A DNA stretch of 33,353 nt from an uncultured Pseudomonadota bacterium (GCA_902551695.1 CACDEI010000014.1:1-33353), one strand, 5' to 3'; numbered from the stretch's first letter, positions 19,073-27,848 are shown. Made by a program: numbers and translations. Notes: generated by a model from the sequence alone, not told the origin.

Positions 19073-19892
19073 CCCGACAGATTTCTACTCTAGCTTTCTT
19101 TGCCTCACCACCGATATCTTCAATCTCGCCTTCAAAGGTTATGCCGAATAAAGTACAACCATCCGCTCCACCTAAGTTACAGGCAACTGCCCTTTTACCC
19201 TCTACGGAGATTTCTTCGGTTATTTTTCCGCCTTCTTGGACCCTTAGAAAAACACCAGTGACAAAGCTAGCAACCCAGATAGCACCCTCAGCATCCAAGC
19301 AAATACCGTCCGGGGTATGCTCTCCTAGATCAGCCCATACTCGTCTATTCGTAAGCTGACCGGTAGAGTTCATACTAAAAGCTGTCAGACAATGTCCAAA
19401 GGTTTCAGCGCAAATAAGCGTGTCCCCACTTGGGCTAATCACCGCTCCGTTGGGAAAATTAAGTCCATCAGCAGCTATTCCAACAGAGCCATTTTTTTCG
19501 ACTATCGCCATAGACGCTAATTTAGGTTCCTCATTAGCAAAGAGATCGTAACCAAAACTACCCACATAAATATTTCCGGCCTTATCTACCACTGAGTCAT
19601 TAATATCCGAGTCAATTATGTCCGAAAGATCAGCGTACTCCGACAAGGAACCAGCCTTCGATATTTCAAATAACTTCCGATCGGCCATCGACACAACTAT
19701 AAGCCTGCCATCAGGCAAAAAATTTAAACCAGACGGCCTGCCAGGCACGTCGGCTACTTTTGTTACATCACCACCTTCTGAGGCAGAATACACCGCGTGG
19801 CCCCACATGTCCGAGAAATAAAGCCTGTCTTCGTGCCATCGAGGCCCCTCTAAAAAAACAAAACCATCAAGCAGTGTTTCCATCTGTTTCAC
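19044..19892 (-). CDS. SMP-30/gluconolactonase/LRE-family protein
   Basis: FLEGPRWHEDRLYFSDMWGHAVY, GRPSGLNFLPDGRLIVVSMADRKLFEI, NDSVVDKAGNIYVGSFGYD, FPNGAVISPSGDTLICAETF, PDGICLDAEGAIWVASF. Confidence 0.93.
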   Translation of the reverse strand: MKQMETLLDGFVFLEGPRWHEDRLYFSDMWGHAVYSASEGGDVTKVADVPGRPSGLNFLPDGRLIVVSMADRKLFEISKAGSLSEYADLSDIIDSDINDSVVDKAGNIYVGSFGYDLFANEEPKLASMAIVEKNGSVGIAADGLNFPNGAVISPSGDTLICAETFGHCLTAFSMNSTGQLTNRRVWADLGEHTPDGICLDAEGAIWVASFVTGVFLRVQEGGKITEEISVEGKRAVACNLGGADGCTLFGITFEGEIEDIGGEAKKARVEICRVEVPTASSP

Positions 19893-20062
19893 ATCAAAAC
19901 CCCCGTTTATGAGTAGGTACTAAACTAGATTCGAAACCAACTCCTGTCAAGAGTTAGTCTGATTTACTATATTAAAGACTTCAAGCTGAGGACCAAACAC
20001 CATCCCAAAATCCCCTGACATATGCTGATGATGGAATTCCTACACGCCTAAATTCTTTGGCA

Positions 20063-21322
20063 TCAAAATCGTGATAATAGGTAGTCTGTCTTAGAAATAA
20101 CGGTTGGATTGTCTGAGATGATATCAGCTATCAGCTTTCCCGAACCCGGTGCCATTGTCCATCCCAGATGACCATGCCCAGTATTAAGAAACAGACCCTG
20201 CAAATCGGTTCCTCCAATAATGCCAACCCCGTCTGAGGTCATTGGCCGATAACCAAACCATGGGGAGACATCCGAATCTCTTGCAATGTTTTTCGTAAAA
20301 GGAAAAAGAGCCTCACAAACATCAGATAGATTGTCTATCCGCGCTGTCACCATATCGGCGTTAAAACCGGCAAACTCAGCGGTACCCGCTATTCTTAGTC
20401 GCGATCCTAGCGGGCAAACTGCTGCGTGACGAGATTCATCGATAATTGGCATTCTAGGCTTAAGTCGCCACTCCTTGGCATCCACAGTGATCGAATAGCC
20501 TTTCACTGGCTCCAGTGGGACTTTGATCCCTAGCGGCTTCGCTAAGGCTTTACTTCCGCACCCAGCAGCTAGGACACATACATCCCCAGAAACCGTCTCA
20601 TTATTTACTCTTAATCCTCCAAACTTGCCGTCACGAACCAGGATTTCATCAACGGGAGAATTTAACCGAATATCTATTCCAGACTCTACGCATACCCTCG
20701 ATAGCGCCTTGCAGAAGCTATACGCATCCCCTGAAATATCATCCGGGTAATGGATGCCTCCTACAAGTTCGCCTTTAGCGTCCTCCAGGCAAGGTTCAAG
20801 TTCGAGTAATTCTGAGCGATTCAGAGTGGTATGACGAATACCCATGGCGGAGGCTTCATCCGCTAGACTGCAGGCGATTGCAAGAGCAGAAGAATTTGAA
20901 TAAATTTTTAAAGTACCAACTTGCCTACAATCAAAATCGAGTCCAAGAGGTAAGAACTCGTCCTTTAGCACTTTAATGGAAAACTGCGCCAAGCGGGCGT
21001 TTTTCTCCAGATTTTTTTTAAATCTGCTGACCGATGAGTTTATGAAGAATGAAAAAATCCAAGGCAACATACCAGCAACTGCATAAGGCCTTATTAGGAG
21101 AGCAGAATCCTCTTTACCCAACATTTTTAATGCTTGCCAAAAGATTCCCGGGTGATTCCACGGATTCGCCTCACTAGCATGAAGCATACCTCCATTAGCG
21201 AAACTGGTGCCTAGGCTGACCTCTTCATCTTTCTCATATAAGGATACCTCGTAACCCAATTTCCTCAAGAACCAGGCAGATGTTAGGCCTAGCAGGCCAC
21301 CACCAACAATTTGACAATGCAT
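20063..21322 (-). CDS. D-amino-acid dehydrogenase-like FAD-dependent oxidoreductase (DadA family)
   Basis: MHCQIVGGGLLGLTSAWFLRKLGYEVSLYEK (Rossmann GxGxxG-type), GTSFANGGMLHASEANPWNHPGI, FGYRPMTSDGVGIIGGT, FLNTGHGHLGWTMAPGSGKL. Start trimmed to 21322. Confidence 0.92.
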   Translation of the reverse strand: MHCQIVGGGLLGLTSAWFLRKLGYEVSLYEKDEEVSLGTSFANGGMLHASEANPWNHPGIFWQALKMLGKEDSALLIRPYAVAGMLPWIFSFFINSSVSRFKKNLEKNARLAQFSIKVLKDEFLPLGLDFDCRQVGTLKIYSNSSALAIACSLADEASAMGIRHTTLNRSELLELEPCLEDAKGELVGGIHYPDDISGDAYSFCKALSRVCVESGIDIRLNSPVDEILVRDGKFGGLRVNNETVSGDVCVLAAGCGSKALAKPLGIKVPLEPVKGYSITVDAKEWRLKPRMPIIDESRHAAVCPLGSRLRIAGTAEFAGFNADMVTARIDNLSDVCEALFPFTKNIARDSDVSPWFGYRPMTSDGVGIIGGTDLQGLFLNTGHGHLGWTMAPGSGKLIADIISDNPTVISKTDYLLSRF

Positions 21323-21370
21323 TTTTACCGATCTCCAAAAGGACCAAATTGAGATAGAGGCTCTCAAAAT

Positions 21371-21398
21371 AAAAAAGCCGGTTAAAAACCGGCTTTTT
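21371..21398. terminator. Rho-independent, bidirectional-looking terminator
   Basis: AAAAAAGCCGGTTAAAAACCGGCTTTTT: 7-bp GC-rich stem (GCCGGTT/AACCGGC), 3-nt loop, A and T tracts. Just downstream of the HU-like gene on the minus strand. Confidence 0.85.
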
Positions 21399-21422
21399 GC
21401 TTAGTCGAGCATCACGGGATTA

Positions 21423-21746
21423 TTATAGAACTACGTCCTTAATAGCCTTCATAGCAGTTGCCCGAACAGATAAGCTGGCAGGCCTCGCCTCAACGTCCAC
21501 CATTTCCTTTGTGAAAGGATTCATCTGCTTACCCGCAGGTCTTGCAGGCTTATCTACTCGTTTCAATTTTACCCCTAACTCAGGCACTGTGAATTCCCCA
21601 GAACCGTTTTTAATTAGATGGCATGCAGCTAGCCCTTTTACAGCCAAAAGCACTGCTTGGACGTCCTTTTTGCTCAAATTTGATTCTTCTGCAACCGCAG
21701 CGATTATTTGAGACTTAGTTTGTTTTTGTGTAATTGCGCTGCTCAT
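21423..21746 (-). CDS. HU/IHF-family DNA-binding protein (divergent)
   Basis: TKSQIIAAVAEESNLSKKDVQAVLLAVKGLAACHLIKNGSGEFTVPELGVKLKRVDKPARPAGKQMNPFTKEMVDVEARPASLSVRATAMKAIKDVVL; NPFT motif of the HU arm. ATG at 21746 preceded by AGGAAAT. Confidence 0.85.
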   Translation of the reverse strand: MSSAITQKQTKSQIIAAVAEESNLSKKDVQAVLLAVKGLAACHLIKNGSGEFTVPELGVKLKRVDKPARPAGKQMNPFTKEMVDVEARPASLSVRATAMKAIKDVVL

Positions 21747-22152
21747 ATTTCCTCCCATGGCAGGTGGCACTTTATACTTAGGAATTGACCCGTGTTTTCA
21801 AAAACAACTAGAGTCTTGTACGAACCGCTTCTCAATAAACATGCCTACAATCTAGCGGGCAATCCGAGTAGCCTATTTGCGTCACAATTCCCGTTTCTTA
21901 AATTAAAATGCTATCTCTTTAACATATGATAATTCAAGTTAAATATTGAGCATTTTAAACTTTAATTCGATCATCTCTAGAACTTAAACCAGAGCTACGT
22001 TTTTTTTTTTTTCACGCTGATCGGCGAAAACAATTTAATCTCAATTCGCCCGCCAGATCAATCCTAACCTATAAAAAAGACTCTTTTTTTTCATATTTGG
22101 AAACGATTTACGAATTTTAGATTTTCGTCGCTCTTTCTACTGGGAGGTCTAG

Positions 22153-22539
22153 TCATTGGGAGATTTCACCTCTGTCGACATCTTGATGCTCTAGTTCCCC
22201 TTCAAAAACGGCACCAGGCTCCAACTTTAGAAGGGAGTAGGAAAGTCTCCCTGTAACCCTTGCAGAACTGCCAATTTCTAATTTTTTGATAGCCGACACA
22301 TCACCATCAACGGTTCCATAAATCAGTACTGAGTCACCTTTTATCTCTCCTTTCACTTCTCCTGTGTCACCTATTTCAATAATAGCCTCATCACTCGCTT
22401 CTATATCTCCCTCTACACGCCCCGCCACATAGAGATCTTTTCCGCACCTTAGGTTTCCAATAAAAGTCGTCCCAAAACCAACTATAGAGGTTTGCTTTGA
22501 CAATTTCTTTAAAGTACTTTTTTTTGGATTAATCAACAT
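22153..22539 (-). CDS. Bactofilin (polymer-forming cytoskeletal protein)
   Basis: TSIVGFGTTFIGNLRCGKDLYVAGRVEGDIEASDEAIIEIGDTGEVKGEIKGDSVLIYGTVDGDVSAIKKLEIGSSARVTGRLSYSLLKLEPGAVFEGEL: right-handed beta-helix bactofilin repeat pattern. Confidence 0.93.
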   Translation of the reverse strand: MLINPKKSTLKKLSKQTSIVGFGTTFIGNLRCGKDLYVAGRVEGDIEASDEAIIEIGDTGEVKGEIKGDSVLIYGTVDGDVSAIKKLEIGSSARVTGRLSYSLLKLEPGAVFEGELEHQDVDRGEISQ

Positions 22540-22555
22540 TTAAAGAGAGCCCTCT

Positions 22556-23461
22556 CTATATCTGGTGTAAAGTCGACGGAGTATATGCTGTCAGACTGTG
22601 ATCACAGACTATATTCACTAGCCAGTCGCCAAAATCTTCCGTAATACGTAGCAAATCGACGACGTTATGATCGCTAATTCCGTAATTGAAAGTAGTTCTA
22701 AATACTTTGGAATAAAATATTGGATGACCCAAGAAACAAGGGAACTCCCTCAGGTTTCTATAAATGGTCAAAATTTCGGTTCTGTCTTCCAAGAGATTTG
22801 GTATCACCACCACCGTAGGAAGAAATTTAATTTTTCCGCCATTTATCAGAGGGTTCGCATCATAAAGGCGACTCAAGAATTTCTTTGTCGCTCCGAGGTC
22901 AGCATCTGAAGCAGAAGTAGGGACAAAAAGATAATCGGTATCCAGCATAAAAGAATACTCTGTTGGTGTTGTGCCGGCTGGGGTATCAAAGAAAACGAAT
23001 CTCTTTTCATTTTCTGACTTGAGTTGAAAACCAGATTTCAGATGTTGATAGATCCTGGCGTTATTTACACCACCCGACGCCAACAGAAACTCAGGGTCTG
23101 AAACGAGCTTAAACTTTTTGTTCGCAAATCGGTGCAAAGATTCACTGGTGGTTCCTTGTCGATCCAAATCGATAAACTCTATGAGAAAATCGGGCTTTTT
23201 TAGGGCCAATTTTAGGCAAGACACAAATGCCACAGTGCTCTTCCCGACCCCACCTTTAGAATTGGCGAAAACTATAGTGGTTGCTTCATCTGGAGATTTG
23301 GCCGGTTTCGTAGGGATATCTCGCCTAGGATTCTTGGACGACTCTATGCCCTCTTCTTCCAAATCGGGGGGTACAAGAGCACTTTCGGCAGGTTGCGAGA
23401 CTCTCTCCTCTCTCTTCTCCCCATTTTGCTTACCAAACTGTTTAAGGAACCTATCTAACAC
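22556..23461 (-). CDS. ParA/MinD-superfamily ATPase with N-terminal extension
   Basis: TTIVFANSKGGVGKSTVAFVSCL (deviant Walker A KGGVGKST), FIDLDRQGTTSESL (Walker A' region), FVFFDTPAG (Walker B). About 60-residue charged/proline-rich N-terminal extension. Confidence 0.93.
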   Translation of the reverse strand: MLDRFLKQFGKQNGEKREERVSQPAESALVPPDLEEEGIESSKNPRRDIPTKPAKSPDEATTIVFANSKGGVGKSTVAFVSCLKLALKKPDFLIEFIDLDRQGTTSESLHRFANKKFKLVSDPEFLLASGGVNNARIYQHLKSGFQLKSENEKRFVFFDTPAGTTPTEYSFMLDTDYLFVPTSASDADLGATKKFLSRLYDANPLINGGKIKFLPTVVVIPNLLEDRTEILTIYRNLREFPCFLGHPIFYSKVFRTTFNYGISDHNVVDLLRITEDFGDWLVNIVCDHSLTAYTPSTLHQI

Positions 23462-23499
23462 AGCTGTTAAACCAAGTCAGTCGAAATACCTATTTGCGT

Positions 23500-23946
23500 C
23501 TAGGCATCACCGACTGGGTTTTTGTTGGTTGAAGCTGGATTACTAGTTGGCTTGGGTTCTACCTTTTGAGCCAGTCGATTTAATCTATCTTCGGAGCTGG
23601 CTGCTGAAGGGGCATCCCAATCCGTGGATATTTCACCCACAAGTTTTGCGCCCTCATGGGCCTCTATAGACCCGTAGGAGATCTTTCCTCGAATTTTACC
23701 AGTAGAGGCAACCGTGAGTTTGCCGGACAAATTCAAACTTTCGTCAACAACACCCTCAATCCAAGCCGTTTCGCCCGATATATCCCCGGAAACATTCCCA
23801 CTTTTTCCTACTATTAGATGTTTTACCTGGACCTTCCCAACTAGTCGTCCATCAATCCTCGCAGTACCTTGAATAGCCAGGGAAGCTCCTTCCAGCTCTG
23901 TCGACTCTCCAACGAAAAACTCATAGTTTTTTTGCTCATCTTTCAT
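23500..23946 (-). CDS. Bactofilin (second paralogue, extended C-terminal tail)
   Basis: GASLAIQGTARIDGRLVGKVQVKHLIVGKSGNVSGDISGETAWIEGVVDESLNLSGKLTVASTGKIRGKISYGSIEAHEGAKLVGEI, then a Pro/Ser/Asn-rich tail. Confidence 0.93.
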   Translation of the reverse strand: MKDEQKNYEFFVGESTELEGASLAIQGTARIDGRLVGKVQVKHLIVGKSGNVSGDISGETAWIEGVVDESLNLSGKLTVASTGKIRGKISYGSIEAHEGAKLVGEISTDWDAPSAASSEDRLNRLAQKVEPKPTSNPASTNKNPVGDA

Positions 23947-23995
23947 CTGTCTAATTCTCTCTTAAGTAACATTTTCGTGTCCTCATAGGGACAGA

Positions 23996-24166
23996 TTAGC
24001 TGTGATATTGTGCTTTTAAGGACAATACTTTCATACCATTATACACAAAAAACATTTTATCGAACCTTTCTTTGGTGTTGATAGCAATATTCAGCTGAGA
24101 CTTCCCACTTTCTACCCATATTTTAGCTAATTTTACCGATTTAGTTTCCGGGAACTGAAAATTCAC
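23996..24166 (-). CDS. 56-aa small ORF (GTG start) overlapping the phaC stop codon; not in the supplied ORF track
   Basis: Manual translation: (M/V)NFQFPETKSVKLAKIWVESGKSQLNIAINTKERFDKMFFVYNGMKVLSLKAQYHS*. Its GTG start shares GTGA with the phaC TGA stop. Fills the gap between phaC and the bactofilin. Confidence 0.5.
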   Translation of the reverse strand: MNFQFPETKSVKLAKIWVESGKSQLNIAINTKERFDKMFFVYNGMKVLSLKAQYHS

Positions 24167-25899
24167 TTTACCATTACATAGCTCCCTGGCGAAGGCTCAA
24201 TGGCAGAAGTATTCTGCAATTTAGCCATTGTTTTTTTTCCGCTTCTGGACTGCATCCATTCCAACCAGGTCAACCACCAACTGTAATCATGGATTTCGGT
24301 ATTATTTTTTTCAACCACTTTGTTATCCCCATCTTGCCCTAAAACTCGATGAGAATAGGCTTTATCTCCAGGCGGATTCACAACTCCAGCAACGTGCCCT
24401 CCTTCTGTCAAAATAAAATGCTTTGGGCCATTAAACAAATTAGCACCTTGTAACGTTGAGCGCCAGGGAGCAATATGATCTTCGACAGCGGACACGAAGC
24501 AAACAGGTGTAGTAACTATCCCTAAATCGATCTTTTCATTACGAATCACTAGGCGTCCGGGCCTGGCCAATAAATTGTTTATATACATATTTTTGAGATA
24601 AGACTTGTGCATTTTCGCTGGGAGCCTAGTGGTATCGGCATTCCAAAATAAGATATCAAAGGGAGCTGGATCCTTCCCAAGCAAGTAGTTGTTGATATAA
24701 AAGTGCCACACTAAGTCTCTAGCTCTCAATAAATTAAAAACAAAGGCCATATCCTCTCCGGACAAGAAACCTCTATCGTCCAACCTCTTTTCGATTACGT
24801 TTATGTTTCTCTCATTAACGAAGACCCCTAAATCGCCAGGCTCGTTAAAATCTAACATAGTGGTCAAGAAAGTCGCTCCGGAAACGCGATTATCATTCTT
24901 AGAGGCCATATACCCTAACATAGCGCCGAGCAGAGTACCCCCAATGCAATAGCCTAAAGCATTCAAACGTCCGGTCTCTGATTCAGAAGCAACTATGTTC
25001 ACAGCCTCTAAAAAACCTTCCGTCCCATAATCATCAAAGTCTATCTCGGCCAAATCTTGCTTTGGATTGACCCACGAAATCACATAAACTGTGAGGCCAT
25101 TACTCACTGCCCATTTGACAAAAGAATTTTCAGGCTTCAGATCAAGAATGTAGTATTTATTTATCCAGGGCGGAATGATGAGCAAAGGTATCTCGTTGAC
25201 TTCCGACGTGGATGGCGCGTATCTAATGAGCTGCATTAATCGATTCTGGAAAATTACACTACCCTTAGAAACAGCAATGTCGACACCTACTGCAAAAGCA
25301 CTCTCCTTCACCATTCTTAATTTCAAGTTCCCTTTGAGGGGATCCCAGTCAGATAAAAAATTAATAGCTCCACGAATTAAGTTTTCCCCACCAGTTTCTA
25401 AAGTCATCTTTAAAACTTCTGGGTTGGTGATTAGAAAGTTAGCTGGCGAAAATATTTCCAAATATCTTGCCATATAGAATTCCACTTTTTGTTTCAGAGG
25501 TTCCCTCAAGCCATCCATTTCGCTAACAGACCCCAATACATTCTCTTCCAGCCGCAAATAAGTATCTTTTAATTCCTTAAATAGAGGGTTTTCATCCCAT
25601 TGACCGGACCTAAACCGTTTATCCTTCTTTTGAGTCTCCGAAGTTGCATCACCTGCTTCTCTTGCATAAGAGGCAGATTCTCTCCCCAACCAAATGCTCT
25701 CCAAGATTGAATGTTGGATGTTAAAAAAATGCGACGGCTTCTCCGCTAATAGACTAAAAAAATCGAAATATGTGTCTATTATCCCTAGCACATCCTCATC
25801 AGACGTTCCGGAAAAAAATCCAATTCTTTCATTGCGGGAACCAAGCTCTCCTTCTGGGGACACCGGGTCACTCGCTTCTAGATTCTTTCTATTTTCCAT
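24163..25899 (-). CDS. phaC: Class I poly(3-hydroxyalkanoate) synthase
   Basis: PLLIIPPWINKYYILDLKPENSFVKWAVSNGLTVYVISWVNP, ALGYCIGGTLLGAMLGYMA (lipase-like box with catalytic Cys), SAVEDHIAPWRS, LTEGGHVAGVVNPPG. Confidence 0.95.
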   Translation of the reverse strand: MENRKNLEASDPVSPEGELGSRNERIGFFSGTSDEDVLGIIDTYFDFFSLLAEKPSHFFNIQHSILESIWLGRESASYAREAGDATSETQKKDKRFRSGQWDENPLFKELKDTYLRLEENVLGSVSEMDGLREPLKQKVEFYMARYLEIFSPANFLITNPEVLKMTLETGGENLIRGAINFLSDWDPLKGNLKLRMVKESAFAVGVDIAVSKGSVIFQNRLMQLIRYAPSTSEVNEIPLLIIPPWINKYYILDLKPENSFVKWAVSNGLTVYVISWVNPKQDLAEIDFDDYGTEGFLEAVNIVASESETGRLNALGYCIGGTLLGAMLGYMASKNDNRVSGATFLTTMLDFNEPGDLGVFVNERNINVIEKRLDDRGFLSGEDMAFVFNLLRARDLVWHFYINNYLLGKDPAPFDILFWNADTTRLPAKMHKSYLKNMYINNLLARPGRLVIRNEKIDLGIVTTPVCFVSAVEDHIAPWRSTLQGANLFNGPKHFILTEGGHVAGVVNPPGDKAYSHRVLGQDGDNKVVEKNNTEIHDYSWWLTWLEWMQSRSGKKTMAKLQNTSAIEPSPGSYVMVK

Positions 25900-26008
25900 T
25901 TTTCGAGCGTTTCATGGGTCAATTGGAAATCCGTATTTATATTTGTTGCAATGCAACATTACCAGGTTTTTTCTTGTCTGGGAATAGATAATTAAAATCG
26001 GACATATG

Positions 26009-27427
26009 TTACTTTTTATTTCTACCCAAATAGAGTTCAGTCACGGTTCCTGCAGCTACTTCTGCCGCCGTAGAAATAGTTTCGGTCAACGTCGGATGCG
26101 GATGAATAGTCAGAGCTAAATCCTCCTCATCGCAGCCCATTTCGATTGCTAAAGATATTTCACCAATCAACTCCCCAGCGTTAGAACCCACTATTCCCGC
26201 GCCGATCAACCGTCTGCTTTTTTTATCGAACAACAGTTTCGTGATTCCCTCTTTTCTTCCCGTGGATAGAGAACGGCCGCTGGCATACCAGGGATACATG
26301 CCCTTTGAAAAATCTATTCCTGCCTTTTTCGCTTCCGTTTCAGTAACACCAGTCCATGCAAGCTCGGGATCGGTATAGGCCACAGAGGGAATGGTTAACG
26401 ACGAGAACTCGGCTTTCAATCCAGCTACTGCTTCTGCAGCTACTTTACCCTGATGAGCGGCTTTATGCGCAAGCATTGGAGGCCCCACTATATCCCCAAC
26501 AGCATATACACTCGGAGCAGCGCACATCATACTGTCTACCGAAACAAAACCATCATGGGATAATTGAACGTCTAATTTTTCGAGACCCAGGCCTTTTGTA
26601 TTTGGCTCTCGACCAATTGCTAATAAGACCTTATCAAAATTCATGTTCGACGGCACATCAGGCCCATCAAGGTCCACCGAAAGTGAATCTTTGTGAGAGA
26701 CTATACGCGAAACTCGGGTGCCTTTGAAAATTGCTTCTACTATTTTTAGGATAGATTTTTCTAAAGGAGCCACTAAATCTGGATCCAAATCAACCATCAA
26801 ATCAGAGGCCAACTCAACGATAGTGACCCGACTGCCTAATCCAGCGTAAACCGAGGCCATTTCCAAGCCAATAATACCCCCACCAACTATTAGAAGTCTT
26901 TCTGGAATATCACTGAGCTCTAGAGCTCCGGTAGAGTCTACAATTCTAGGATCGTCCGGAATGTCTGGAAGGCTAATCGAACTTGATCCGGTAGATATGA
27001 TTACATTTTTAAATTGAACCTCAATATCGGGAGCTTGATTTAAATTGACATTAAGAGTGTTCGACCCTGTAAATTGTCCGTCCCCTGTTATTAACGTTAT
27101 TTTTCTCTGTTTGGCCAAGCTAGCCAGACCTGTAGATAGCTGAGCGATCACCGATCTTTTTTTGCTGTTCAGTTTCGCCAGATCTATGTGGTGACCCTCG
27201 TAATAGATGCCATAATCCGTTAGATCCCTCACTTCACCAATAACCTTAGACACATGTAAAAGGGTCTTAGAAGGAATGCAGCCCACGTTTAGACAGACCC
27301 CGCCCAAACTCGGGTACCTCTCAACCAAAACTACTTTTAACCCAAGATCCGCAGCCCTGAATGCCGCAGTATAACCCCCAGGCCCTCCACCCAAGACAAG
27401 TAAATCATAATTCATAAATAAACCCAT
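26009..27427 (-). CDS. lpdA: Dihydrolipoyl dehydrogenase
   Basis: YDLLVLGGGPGGYTAAFRAADLG, GGVCLNVGCIPSK redox motif, YAVGDIVGPPMLAHKAAHQG, TIHPHPTLTE C-terminal His-Pro motif. Start may be 27415 (MNYDLL). Confidence 0.96.
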   Translation of the reverse strand: MGLFMNYDLLVLGGGPGGYTAAFRAADLGLKVVLVERYPSLGGVCLNVGCIPSKTLLHVSKVIGEVRDLTDYGIYYEGHHIDLAKLNSKKRSVIAQLSTGLASLAKQRKITLITGDGQFTGSNTLNVNLNQAPDIEVQFKNVIISTGSSSISLPDIPDDPRIVDSTGALELSDIPERLLIVGGGIIGLEMASVYAGLGSRVTIVELASDLMVDLDPDLVAPLEKSILKIVEAIFKGTRVSRIVSHKDSLSVDLDGPDVPSNMNFDKVLLAIGREPNTKGLGLEKLDVQLSHDGFVSVDSMMCAAPSVYAVGDIVGPPMLAHKAAHQGKVAAEAVAGLKAEFSSLTIPSVAYTDPELAWTGVTETEAKKAGIDFSKGMYPWYASGRSLSTGRKEGITKLLFDKKSRRLIGAGIVGSNAGELIGEISLAIEMGCDEEDLALTIHPHPTLTETISTAAEVAAGTVTELYLGRNKK

Positions 27428-27653
27428 TCTGCTAATAATTAGGTAAAGGACAATCTCTAGAATTTACAAAATTGAAATGTTCCATATCAAAAACAAGAGG
27501 TTTCCGAGAATCCTAAAAATCTTGGAAATTGTGACCTCTCTAGTTTAATAGACAAAATAACCAGTTTCAGTAATTTCATGGATTTCCAGTTTGGTAGTAT
27601 AATCATACACTAGATGTAAAAAATTAAACCTACTAGTCGATAATGGATAAAAC

Positions 27654-27848
27654 ATGGTTGACACTAGAGAAATAAAAATCGTCCCAGAGAAAGTAGAGTC
27701 AGTATACTGTGATGGTGGTGGTGGAGCTCTTGGCCATCCCAAAATAAGCCTACTTTTTGACTCAAAAAGGTATGTAGATTGTTACTATTGCGGGCAGAGG
27801 TTCGCCAAAGCTGGCTACTCCGAAAAAACTAGCAGCTCAAACTCCTGA
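27654..27848 (+). CDS. zf-CHCC-type zinc-finger protein (NDUFS6-like)
   Basis: VESVYCDGGGGALGHPKISLLFDSKRYVDCYYCGQRF: C..GGGGALGHP...CxxC. Confidence 0.88.
   Translation: MVDTREIKIVPEKVESVYCDGGGGALGHPKISLLFDSKRYVDCYYCGQRFAKAGYSEKTSSSNS

Noticed and set aside
19927-20020. Short hairpin AACTC...GAGTT and a ~24-aa ORF (MSGDFGMVFGPQLEVFNIVNQTNS) between SMP-30 and dadA-like genes
   Set aside because: 5-bp stem and very short ORF without a convincing RBS; likely chance.
26356-26727. 123-aa plus ORF within lpdA
   Set aside because: Antisense to a confident dihydrolipoyl dehydrogenase.
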